The notes beneath the pieces are model-generated. The model worked only from the letters and a program-made list of their open reading frames with translations. It ran no database searches and was not told the DNA's origin. Shown here in pieces: positions 17,713 through 26,700 of a DNA stretch of 62,461 nucleotides. The position numbers and the translations under genes are program-made. The stretch is from Acidobacteriaceae bacterium (GTDB lineage Bacteria > Acidobacteriota > Terriglobia > Terriglobales > Acidobacteriaceae), in NCBI GenBank assembly GCA_027364815.1, contig DAHXOQ010000002.1, positions 1-62,461 on the forward strand. Direction: 5' to 3'. The number at the start of each line of letters is the position of its first letter. The first letter of the stretch is position 1.

Positions 17713-18939
17713 ATGATCATCAGCGCGGAGAACGAAGTAGGGGCGCCCTCACTGCCGGTGGAGAGTGCGGCGCTTGAAAACATAGAAGCTGCAAAAGCAT
17801 TTATTGTCAGCGAAGGTGCGCGGTTATGCGCACGCTTCGTTGGAGATAAGGCTCGCGCCATCATTCTGACAGGAAGCCTCTCCCGAGACGAGGCGACGTT
17901 AAAGAGGGATGGTTCCGGATGGCGTGCTCTTGGTGATGCGACATTTCTGGTTATCTTCGATGAGCCAGCCAATGTCCACACGGCAGAAATAGAAAAGGAG
18001 ATCGAGAGTTATCTAATCTCGCAGAATGTTCAGTGCAAGATCGTCGTGGTGACATCGGCAGCTTCCGAATTAAGCAAGATGAAGCCACATATTTATGCTT
18101 ATGAACTCAGAGAGCGAGGGATTGTTGTGTGGGGCGATCCATTTGTTCTGGACCTAATGCAGCGGTTCACTGCAGCGGAGATTCCCATGGAGGACGGATG
18201 GTGGTTTCTCTGCAACCGCATCATCGAGCAGATTGAGACCGCAGCTAAAGCGAATCAAAGCAACGATACTGACGCGGATGTCCGGTATCGCATTGCAAAG
18301 CTCTATCTCTCTATGGCAGCTTGCTATCTGCTGGCAATCGGGCAATATGAGCCGAGCTATCAGGAGAGGGCGCAACGACTGCGGAAGTTGGCAACTTCTT
18401 CCAACCCTCCGCTGTCTCCCATTTCTCTTGAACGATTTTCTCAGCACGTATCGGAATGCACACTACTGAAAATTCAAGGTGAAACGACCGGCGCATACGG
18501 TCAGTTTCCAAAATGGCGCGATGCGGTGTCTGACGCGGAGTTGGTATGGCGCTGGACACTGAGCCACATGTTGGGCGTCAAGCCAAATAGCAGTAGATCG
18601 GAGTTACTCGTTCTGCTGGCAAAGAAGCAGACGATGCTGGCACGAGCAAAAGGTTGGGTTAGAGCTGCTGCAGTGCACCCGAAGGTGTTCTTCAGGAGCT
18701 GGTTTCGGTGGGCACGGCTTGCATGCAATGGCTCGCCACGTTACTTAGTTTATGGAGCTGCTGCAGATCTATTCTTCAGCGCGCAAGAAAGTGATGAAGT
18801 AACGCCGGATCTATTCCTTGCTATTAAGGCGAATCTCCCGCTCAGTTGTTTCAAAGACGAGGAGCAACTCTCCTGGCGTACGGTGGCAATGATGATTGCC
18901 GATAACTTTCATGGCTTGGTGGAATCAACTCGGACATAG
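17713..18939 (+). CDS. Nucleotidyltransferase-fold protein of the EPS locus, probably degenerate
   Basis: 408 residues from ATG 17713, the first good start after the preceding gene; the same frame is open further upstream, inside that gene. The only recognisable part is near the N-terminus: AIILTGSLSRDEATL followed by ALGDATFLVIF. This has the G-S ... D-x-[DE] layout of polymerase-beta-type nucleotidyltransferases, with Gly54-Ser55 and Asp75 present but Thr77 in place of the second acidic residue. The remaining 300 residues are helical and unassigned. It sits between a GT2 gene and an amidohydrolase gene and could act in repeat-unit modification, but that is only position. Fold assignment is moderate and activity doubtful. 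Confidence 0.6.
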   Translation: MIISAENEVGAPSLPVESAALENIEAAKAFIVSEGARLCARFVGDKARAIILTGSLSRDEATLKRDGSGWRALGDATFLVIFDEPANVHTAEIEKEIESYLISQNVQCKIVVVTSAASELSKMKPHIYAYELRERGIVVWGDPFVLDLMQRFTAAEIPMEDGWWFLCNRIIEQIETAAKANQSNDTDADVRYRIAKLYLSMAACYLLAIGQYEPSYQERAQRLRKLATSSNPPLSPISLERFSQHVSECTLLKIQGETTGAYGQFPKWRDAVSDAELVWRWTLSHMLGVKPNSSRSELLVLLAKKQTMLARAKGWVRAAAVHPKVFFRSWFRWARLACNGSPRYLVYGAAADLFFSAQESDEVTPDLFLAIKANLPLSCFKDEEQLSWRTVAMMIADNFHGLVESTRT

Positions 18940-18947
18940 GAGCGTAA

Positions 18948-20165
18948 ATGATGCTCATTGACAGTATGAAATACCACATAAGCGAAGCCCGCTGGCGGGC
19001 CAAGGAAAGCGTGCGCTCGGTGCTGGCGCGGGTGAATCGTCATGCCAGCTCGCATGTAACAGAGTCCGAACCGCAAACGGAGATCGGTTACTCACACCGG
19101 CATCTAACGCCTGCTCGTGATCAGTTGCTGTTGCGAGAGTATGCGCCTGAAGCAATGGTACGGGTACCAGTGACGGAAGTTCTGCGTGCGCGATTTCCGG
19201 TGATCGATGTGCACTGTCATCTCAACGACGGAATAGTAATGCGCAAAAGCGTCGACCCGTCGCGGTTTATCAGCGTGATGGACGCAACCAACGTGAAGTC
19301 CGCAATCAACCTGACGGGGGGCTGGGATGAAAAGTTGTTGGATTCATTGCGCTCCCTTGCTGAGAGTTTCCCTGGAAGATTTTTCGTCTTTTGCCAAATC
19401 GACTACACACATCTTGACGAACCAAACTATCTCGTCGAGTCACTGGAACGGTCGTGGAAGGCGGGAGCCAAGGGAGTGAAGGTCCTGAAGGATCTGGGCA
19501 TAACACTGCGTGATCGGCAAGGCAAGCGAGTTCGCATTGACGACCCGAGGCTAGACTGCGTGTGGCAGAAAGCCGGGGAGCTTGGGATGCCGGTAGGAAT
19601 TCATACCGCCGATCCAGACGCATTTTTCGCCAGGATGGATAGACACAACGAGCGGTACCAGGAGTTGATTGTGCATCCCGACTGGAGTTATTTCGGCAAA
19701 GGCTTCCCGAGCAAAGCGGAGCTACTGGCTGAGCGAAACCATGTTTTCGAGCGCCATCCTGGTACTCACTTCTGGGGATTGCACATGGCGAACCATTCAG
19801 AAGACCTTGACGAAGTGACGGAATGGATGGAGAAATATCCGAATTTGCGCGTTGAACTCGGAGGAAGAATCGCAGAGCTTGGACGTCAACCCCGCCGTAC
19901 AAACCGATTCCTGCAGCAGTTTCAAGATCGCGTTATGTTCGGCATGGATACCGGCCTGACCACGGAATGTTATCGCACATATTTTCGGTTTCTCGAGACC
20001 GAGGATGATTACTTTGAATATCCAGGATACCCATGGCAGGGCGGGTGGAAGATCTACGGCCTCGGTCTTTCAGACGATATCTTGAGGAAGCTTTACCACG
20101 ATAACGCTGCGCGGGAACTGGGTTTGGAAACACTCGAGTCAACTGATGCGACCGCCGTTCATTGA
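18948..20165 (+). CDS. Amidohydrolase-superfamily protein (TIM-barrel metal hydrolase)
   Basis: 405 residues; ATG 18948 follows AGGAG by five bases. An N-terminal extension of about 80 residues precedes the barrel. The barrel opens with FPVIDVHCHLND (metal-binding H89-x-H91) and continues with GAKGVKVLKDLGI, GMPVGIHTADPDAFF, THFWGLHMANHSEDL and the final FGMDTGLT carrying the conserved Asp. This is the Amidohydro_2 pattern (ACMSD/decarboxylase-like). Such enzymes cleave C-N or C-C bonds in small molecules. A role in an EPS operon is not obvious; modification of a sugar substituent such as an acyl-amide is possible (inference). Confidence 0.85.
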   Translation: MMLIDSMKYHISEARWRAKESVRSVLARVNRHASSHVTESEPQTEIGYSHRHLTPARDQLLLREYAPEAMVRVPVTEVLRARFPVIDVHCHLNDGIVMRKSVDPSRFISVMDATNVKSAINLTGGWDEKLLDSLRSLAESFPGRFFVFCQIDYTHLDEPNYLVESLERSWKAGAKGVKVLKDLGITLRDRQGKRVRIDDPRLDCVWQKAGELGMPVGIHTADPDAFFARMDRHNERYQELIVHPDWSYFGKGFPSKAELLAERNHVFERHPGTHFWGLHMANHSEDLDEVTEWMEKYPNLRVELGGRIAELGRQPRRTNRFLQQFQDRVMFGMDTGLTTECYRTYFRFLETEDDYFEYPGYPWQGGWKIYGLGLSDDILRKLYHDNAARELGLETLESTDATAVH

Positions 20166-20195
20166 AGGGTTGTCGATTGGGAAAGGAATTTCAAA

Positions 20196-21410
20196 ATGAT
20201 AGTCGGTGAAAGTAATGCGCCTCCAACTAGAACAGGCAAACGACATATTTCTGTTTGCGTCCTCATCGATGCTTTGGGATGGAAGATTCTTGAAGAGCGG
20301 CAGTTTCTCAATGACCTGCTGGTGTACAGGCAGCCATTAAGGACGGTGTTGGGATTCAGTTCGGGTGCGATTCCAAGCCTGCTAACTGGCAAGACTCCCA
20401 GTCAGCACGGGCACTGGAATCTGTTTTACTACGACCCGTCCGGATCGCCATTTGCCTGGCTCCGTTGGCTGCGTTATTTCCCTGATTGGCTGGTGAACAA
20501 TCGTGTATCTCAGAAATTGATTAAAGAAGCCGGACGCCGCTTTTTTCATATGGGTTCGCAATTCGAATGCTACGTGAAGCCAACACTGATGCCTTATTTC
20601 AATTGGGTTGAACGCCGTTGCATTTACGAGCCCGGCGGCATCTCCGGCGCACGCTCGATCTTTGATGACTTTGTGGCGTGTGGTATCCCTTATCGGGCGT
20701 ATTCTTATCACCACTGGAATGATGAGCAGATACTTGAACTGGCGCAGAATGATTTGGAGAACAGTGATGCGGAGTTCTTCTTTGTATATCTGTGCCAGCT
20801 TGATGCGGAATTGCATTCGTTCTGGGCGCATCCGGAGCGGCTGCAGTCCATGCTCGCTCATTACGAAGAGAAACTACGGGGAATTTTTGAAACTGCATTG
20901 CGCCTGGACCCGAACGCATCCATTGCAAGCTGCTCAGATCATGGGATGGCTCCTGTTACAGATCGATTCGACCTGGTGAAGGAAATCGATGCGCTGGGGT
21001 GGAAGATGCCCGATGATTATCTTGGAGTTTATGATTCGACGATGGCGCGCTTTTGGTTCTTTAATGAGAAGGCGCGTGAAAGTATGAATGCATGCCTGGA
21101 GAAGCAGATGTGCGGGCGTATTCTCAGCGATGAAGAGCTTGAAGAACTGGGTGTGTACTTCCCTGACCGCCGCTTTGGAGAAACAATTTTCCTACTCGAC
21201 AGTGGATGGATGTTCTACCGGAGCGACTTTCATTCAGGAAACTGGCTGCCGAACGGCATGCACGGCTATCATCCGGACGATCCGTATTCCGATGCGGTCT
21301 TCCTCAGCAACCGTCGTCCGGAACCACCTTTAAAAACAATTCGAGATTTACATGGATACATGGAAGATGCGTCTGGCGTTCGTGCCTCGCATCCGGTTGA
21401 GACATTATAA
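20196..21410 (+). CDS. Alkaline-phosphatase-superfamily hydrolase (type I phosphodiesterase/nucleotide pyrophosphatase-like)
   Basis: 404 residues; AAAGGA lies nine bases before ATG 20196. Metal and nucleophile positions are visible: VLIDALGW (Asp25), GFSSGAIPSLLTG with a Ser nucleophile candidate (55-56), LDAELHSFWAH (Asp203, His207), CSDHGM (Asp248, His249) and a final GYHPDDP histidine near residue 362. It lacks a signal peptide and membrane helices, so it appears cytoplasmic. It follows the amidohydrolase by 30 bases in the operon. It may hydrolyse a phosphodiester or pyrophosphate in sugar-nucleotide or glycan metabolism (inference). Confidence 0.85.
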   Translation: MIVGESNAPPTRTGKRHISVCVLIDALGWKILEERQFLNDLLVYRQPLRTVLGFSSGAIPSLLTGKTPSQHGHWNLFYYDPSGSPFAWLRWLRYFPDWLVNNRVSQKLIKEAGRRFFHMGSQFECYVKPTLMPYFNWVERRCIYEPGGISGARSIFDDFVACGIPYRAYSYHHWNDEQILELAQNDLENSDAEFFFVYLCQLDAELHSFWAHPERLQSMLAHYEEKLRGIFETALRLDPNASIASCSDHGMAPVTDRFDLVKEIDALGWKMPDDYLGVYDSTMARFWFFNEKARESMNACLEKQMCGRILSDEELEELGVYFPDRRFGETIFLLDSGWMFYRSDFHSGNWLPNGMHGYHPDDPYSDAVFLSNRRPEPPLKTIRDLHGYMEDASGVRASHPVETL

Positions 21411-21458
21411 ATTTTTTCCTCACGTGATAATTTCCGTTAGAAAGCTTCGGAGGACATT

Positions 21459-22493
21459 GTGGGCGAGATTCGGATTCATACCTGCACCGAGATCGACAGA
21501 GACCGTTGGGACGAATATGTAGATGGCCATTCCGAGTGCACGAGTTATCACCGGTGGTCTTGGAAGCCCTTATTCGAAGATGTGTTTGGGTGGCCGGGGA
21601 TCTATTTGCTCGCGGAGCAACAGGGCGCGGTGCGAGGAATTCTACCGCTGATAAAACAGAAATGCATGATGCGCAGTTATCTCTCGTCGATGCCTCATCT
21701 GAAAGGCGGAGGTATTGTTGCAGATAGCAGCGAGGTCGAGAAATTACTCTTTGAATCTGCAGTTGAGATCGCACGACAATGTGACGCGACATATCTGGAG
21801 CTTCGCCACCTCACACAGCATGATCTGCCGGTGGTAATGCGCCGGGACAAAGTTGGCGCAATTTTACCGATTGAAGCGGATGAGAAAGAGCGTTTACGCA
21901 GACTGGATGGGAAAACCCGCAACCTGGTGCGGAAATCGCTGACGTACGGAATGACTGCGGAATTCGGGGGCGCGGAACTGCTGCCGGAGTTTTACGAAGT
22001 ATACCGGCATAACATGCATGACCTTGGCTCACCAGTTTATTCACGACGGTTCTTCTCAGAGATTCTGAATCGTTTTCCAAATGAGAGCCAAATTTGCATT
22101 ACGAGATTGGACGGCAAAGAAGTTGCGGGAGCGTTCATCATCGGCTTTCGCGGAACATTGGAAGTAGGATGGGCATCGTCCTACCGGAAAGCCCTGAAGT
22201 TGAAACCTAACATGTTCCTCTATTGGAGCATTCTGAGTTTTGCGGCTGACCGGGGCTACAAGTTTCTGGATTTTGGGCGGTCGAGCCGCGACTCAGGCAC
22301 TTACGAATTCAAAATGCAATGGGGCGCAGTGCCGAGTGATTTGTACTGGGGCTACTGGAGAGCTAACGAGGTCGCTACGACCGAAGCACGGGGCGGGGGA
22401 ATGCAATTGGCAAGCCGTATCTGGAGGCGGCTGCCCGTAACATTCACAAACGTACTTGGACCTCAGCTCATCAGACACATCCCCGGTATCTAA
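21459..22493 (+). CDS. FemAB/GNAT-like protein of EPS loci (TIGR03019-like)
   Basis: 344 residues. The start is GTG 21459, fixed by CGGAGGA four to five bases upstream. Two GNAT-like halves: the N-terminal half has WDEYVDGHSECTSYHRWSWKPLFEDVFGW, and the C-terminal half has GKEVAGAFIIGFRGTLEVGWASSYRKALKLKPNMFLYWSILSFAADRGYKFLDFGRSSRDSGTYEFKMQWGA. The latter is the typical FemAB/BioF2-like acyltransferase segment. This family is common in exosortase-associated EPS loci, where an aminoacyl or acyl transfer to the glycan is assumed. The amino donor is unknown. Confidence 0.85.
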   Translation: MGEIRIHTCTEIDRDRWDEYVDGHSECTSYHRWSWKPLFEDVFGWPGIYLLAEQQGAVRGILPLIKQKCMMRSYLSSMPHLKGGGIVADSSEVEKLLFESAVEIARQCDATYLELRHLTQHDLPVVMRRDKVGAILPIEADEKERLRRLDGKTRNLVRKSLTYGMTAEFGGAELLPEFYEVYRHNMHDLGSPVYSRRFFSEILNRFPNESQICITRLDGKEVAGAFIIGFRGTLEVGWASSYRKALKLKPNMFLYWSILSFAADRGYKFLDFGRSSRDSGTYEFKMQWGAVPSDLYWGYWRANEVATTEARGGGMQLASRIWRRLPVTFTNVLGPQLIRHIPGI

Positions 22494-22589
22494 GAACTTG
22501 TCGTAATTCACCCTGATAACTATTAGCAAGCACACCCTTCGCGCAACAAACCGCGCAGCCATTTCAACAAATTCCTCGTGGTGGTTCGC

Positions 22590-23465
22590 ATGCAAAGATC
22601 AGAGAAGTGCATGTTCTCCGTGGACGTGGAGGACTGGTTTCATATTCTTGACGTACCTGCAGCGCCGGAGATTGCGTCATGGCCCGGATTGCCGTCGCAT
22701 GTAGAAGGAAATTTTCGCCGGCTGTTGGATTTATTCAGCGAAGAGGGAAAACAGGTAACCTGTTTCTTCGTTGGGTGGGTTGCGGAACGATTTCCACACC
22801 TGGTTCGTGAAGCCGTTGCAGGTGGCCATGAGATCGCCTCACACGGCTATTCACATCAGCTCGTCTACAGGATGACACAGAAACAATTTCGGGATGATGC
22901 ATTGCGATCACGTTTATTGCTCGAAGAAATTAGCGGAGTCCGAGTTATCGGCTATCGAGCGGCAGGGTTCTCATCAACCGATGCGACGCCGTGGCTTTTC
23001 GACGAGATATGCTCCTGCGGCTATCTTTATGATTCCTCTGTATTCCCTGCGCGACATGGGCACGGCGGAAGCCCACAGAGCCCGCTTCGGCCTTATTTCG
23101 CAGTTGACGAGCGATTGGTGGAGCTACCTGCTAGTGTTGCAGAAATCGGACCGATCAGAATTTGTTTCTTTGGCGGCGGATATTTACGCTTCTTCCACTA
23201 CTCGATCATTCGGCATATGGGGAGGCGCCAGATGGCCAGCGGCGCCCCGTTGATGTTTTACATACATCCGCGCGAGATTGACGTAAATCACCCGCGCATT
23301 CCGATGTCATTGGGACGGCGCTTCAGGTCGTATGTGAATCTGCGTCCAACCGAAATGAAGCTCCGCCGAATCCTGCGTGAATTTCCGGTAACTACCTGCA
23401 GCGATTTTCTTTTTGGAGCCGAGTCGAAAGTGGATCGCATGGAAGCAGTCATGGTCAAACAATGA
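22590..23465 (+). CDS. Polysaccharide deacetylase (XrtA-associated type, TIGR03006-like)
   Basis: 291 residues from ATG 22590; GTG 22578 and ATG 22611 are possible and none has a clear ribosome-binding site. NodB-type motifs: FSVDVEDWFH (Asp12 and Asp15), CFFVGWVAERFPHLVREAVAGGHEIASHGYSH with the metal-binding H-x3-H, GYRAAGFSSTDATPWLFDEI, and the late FYIHPREID. This is the layout of deacetylases found with exosortase-type EPS loci. It would remove N-acetyl groups from the polymer or its precursor. No signal peptide is present. A 36-codon frame starts inside its stop codon (ATGA). Confidence 0.88.
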   Translation: MQRSEKCMFSVDVEDWFHILDVPAAPEIASWPGLPSHVEGNFRRLLDLFSEEGKQVTCFFVGWVAERFPHLVREAVAGGHEIASHGYSHQLVYRMTQKQFRDDALRSRLLLEEISGVRVIGYRAAGFSSTDATPWLFDEICSCGYLYDSSVFPARHGHGGSPQSPLRPYFAVDERLVELPASVAEIGPIRICFFGGGYLRFFHYSIIRHMGRRQMASGAPLMFYIHPREIDVNHPRIPMSLGRRFRSYVNLRPTEMKLRRILREFPVTTCSDFLFGAESKVDRMEAVMVKQ

Positions 23466-23572
23466 ACCTGGCCGAAACGATAGATTCAACTTTGGCGGAG
23501 GCAACTGAAAGATCGGCGCCAAATGCAAGATGGTATAGGGTGCTTCCCTCCCGCATCGTGTATGAGAAGTAG
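23462..23572 (+). CDS. Tiny coupled ORF or 5' remnant of a lost EPS gene
   Basis: An ATG overlaps the deacetylase stop by four bases (ATGA), the same coupling used elsewhere in this operon. It encodes 36 residues ending RWYRVLPSRIVYEK before TAG 23570-23572. In the same frame, after one more stop, a hydrophobic stretch follows (RFPFRLLAIFPALFVG). A real downstream gene that decayed would look like this, but so could chance. No family is recognised. Confidence 0.3.
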   Translation: MNLAETIDSTLAEATERSAPNARWYRVLPSRIVYEK

Positions 23573-23718
23573 CAACATATATTATTGCCCAGCTTATGAA
23601 GAACGAACATTCCAACCGCAAGAGCCCCCCGGTTTCCATTTAGATTATTGGCAATTTTCCCAGCATTATTTGTGGGCAACCATGCAAGACAGGCTCACAT
23701 CGAAGGAGTTTAATTGAG

Positions 23719-26700
23719 ATGAAAATCTTGTCAGGAGTAGTTGTATGCATTGCAATCCTGAGCCTATCCGGCCATTGTTATGCTCAGACTGAACTTGTCA
23801 GCGACAACTTCACAGGCCCCAATGGCACGTATCTTGGGTCTAACTGGACTGGTTGTGGCTATAACAGTGGCGCATACAGCAAGCTCGTCTACGAAAACGG
23901 CTCGGCGGGCGGCAGTGGCTACTGGTCCCAGGACTGTGTGCTTTATACAGGCTACGGCGCTTTTCCGAGCGATCAGTACGTAACCGCAACTATAGTAGCT
24001 CCCACCCCCTCTAGCACCAAGCAAGCGTCAGTTCAGTTGCGGGGTAACGCAACACCAAATACGAACGAGGCCTACATAGCGTGCGGTTGGGATGCCCAGG
24101 ACTTCCCTGCTGATTATCACTACCGCATATGGAGTCTTGCACCTGGAGCACCCGGTGCGGTCAGTCTTTGGTTAAGCACTATTACTCCGGCTACCAATGA
24201 CGTAGTAACCTGCCAAGTACTAGGAAATACCGTTTCCATGAAAATAAATGGTCAGCTAGTAAATGCAGTAACGGATACTTCCGGAAACAACAGCGGTTAT
24301 CCGGGCTTGTATTACACGGACCCAAGTGGAACGGGACCTTCAAGCGCCGACATAATCTTTGCCAATTTCCAGGCAGGAAGCGGCCCGTCCGTGGTTTCGA
24401 CCACAATCACTCCCCAGGATGTAACAGTTCCGGCGGGTTTCTTTGTGCAGTTCATCGGGACAATCACTTATGCAGATGGGAGTGTCGCGACCACTAACAA
24501 TTGGTCCACATCAAACAATTCGATCGCGACAATAGATATAACGGGCACCGCTTACGGAGTTAGTCAAGGAACCGCGCTGCTCACGGGCTCATCGGGACCG
24601 GATGGGGTCACGACAGCAATGAATGTCGAAGCACCTAACGGCTATACGCCGCTGGTCTACGACACTTTCGTTGGAAGCGACGGCTCTTACCTTGGATCAA
24701 ACTGGGCTGGGTGCAGTTTTGATGGAGGCAACTACAGTGAATTGGTTTACCAAAGCAACCATGCTGGCGGTAGCGGATATTGGTCTCAAGATTGCTCTTT
24801 ATATATCGGATATGGAAGTTTTCCCAACGACCAGTACGCCACGGCAATGGTCGTAGCTCCAACTCCTTTCAGCACTCCCGAAGCCTCGGTTGAGTTGCGA
24901 TCCAGCGCAACTCCCGGTCAAGCGGAACGCTACATTGCGTGCGGCTGGGACGCGCAGGACTTTCCCTCTGATCAACATTATCGTATCTGGAGTTTGGCAC
25001 CTAGAGGTACTCCAATCAGCCTCTTCCTGAGCACAATCACTCCGATGACAAATGACGTGATCTGGTGCCAGGTACTTGGTAGTGAAGTCACCATGATGGT
25101 GAATGGAACATTGGTCGCGGTTGTGAATGATACCTCAGGCCTGACCAGCGGATACCCGGGCATGTTCTATATTGACCCCAATGGAAATCCTCCGATGCCT
25201 ACGGACGTGATCTTTGATAATTTCGGAGCGGGGCAAATCGACAATGCGGTTGTGGCATCAATTACAGTCAGCCCAAGTTCATCAACGATTACAGGTAATT
25301 CGACACAACAATACACTGCTACAGGAACCTTTACCGATGGGACAGTTTCGAACATCACCAATACATCAAGTTGGTCATCATCCAGCAATTTGGTAGCAAC
25401 AGTCAATTCGAGCGGGCTTGCAACAGGAGTAGGCCCTGGCATAGTGACGATCACTGTGACAAACGGAACAGCTAAAGGCACAGCGAGTTTAACGGTGCAA
25501 TATATAACTCCGACTGTGACCTTTACCGGCGCGCCGGCGAGTGCAGCATACGGCACCAGTTTCACCGTGACAGCCACAACTAATGCCAGCACGATGCCGC
25601 AAATCACGGGGAGTACAGGTGTCTGCACGGTTGGCACAGTCGGCGGAACTCCAGCAAATGCCAGCGCACTTGTGACGATGACTAGTGGCACAGGGAGTTG
25701 TACGCTGACTGCGAGTTGGGCTGCAGATTCGAAATACTCTTCGCCCACGCCTTTGACTCAAATCACCTCTGCAGTAAAGGTCAATGCTACGCTCACACTA
25801 ACCACTACAAGCGTCGGTCTGTCATATGGCTCTACCATTCCAAATATCCAATCGGATTACATATTGACCGGCTTCCTCGGCGGCGACACGCAAGCAACTG
25901 TTTGCGCCGGCTTGCCGAGCCTCTCAACTACAGCGACGAACACATCGTTGGTAGGAGCTTATCCAATCACGGCTGTGATCGGAACTTTGGTTTGCACGAG
26001 TGCGAATGCGAACTACACGATAACAATCATCAACAGCGGCAACGTGAACATCACACAGGCAACAACAACCATTACCTGGGTGCCGGCGCCAATTGTCTAT
26101 GGTCAGGGTTTGACCACCGCACAGTTGGATGCGCAAGCATTTGATGGCGGAAACAACGTCAGCGCTGATGGAAGCTTTGCCTATACCTACCTGGGCAACG
26201 CCATCACTATAGGCACGGTCCTGCCATTCGGCAATGACCTGATCTGCGCGGTCTTTACGCCAAGCGCGGGGTACACAGCAGATCTGACAACGTCAGCTCA
26301 AGTCTGTGTGACTGAGAGCGTGACAGCAGCGCCGTTGACGATCACCGCAACGCATAATGCGACAGCGGTATACAATACGCCGCTGCCGAACTCAACATTC
26401 ACTTACACAGTCACTGGTTGGATTAACCCGGGCGATCAGGCGTTGTGCTCGGGCACAGTGGTTCTGAGCACGCCAGCAACGCAGGGTTCATCAGTTGGCA
26501 TATACACGATTAATGTGGGCGGCAATTACTCCTGCCCAGAGTACTACCTCGTCGTCAACACGGGCGAACTTCACATTACGCCCGCCACGCTGACGATAAT
26601 ACCGCTCGCAATTTCATTGCCATACAACTCGCAGGTTCCGGCGTACAACTACAACTGCTACTTTGGTGCAACGCTGGAAGGCACTAACAACTGCGGCAGT

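Noticed and set aside
25167-25748. Minus-strand 193-residue Val-rich frame
   Set aside because: It lies wholly inside the plus-strand secreted protein gene (23719-27180), whose frame, signal peptide and domains are clear.
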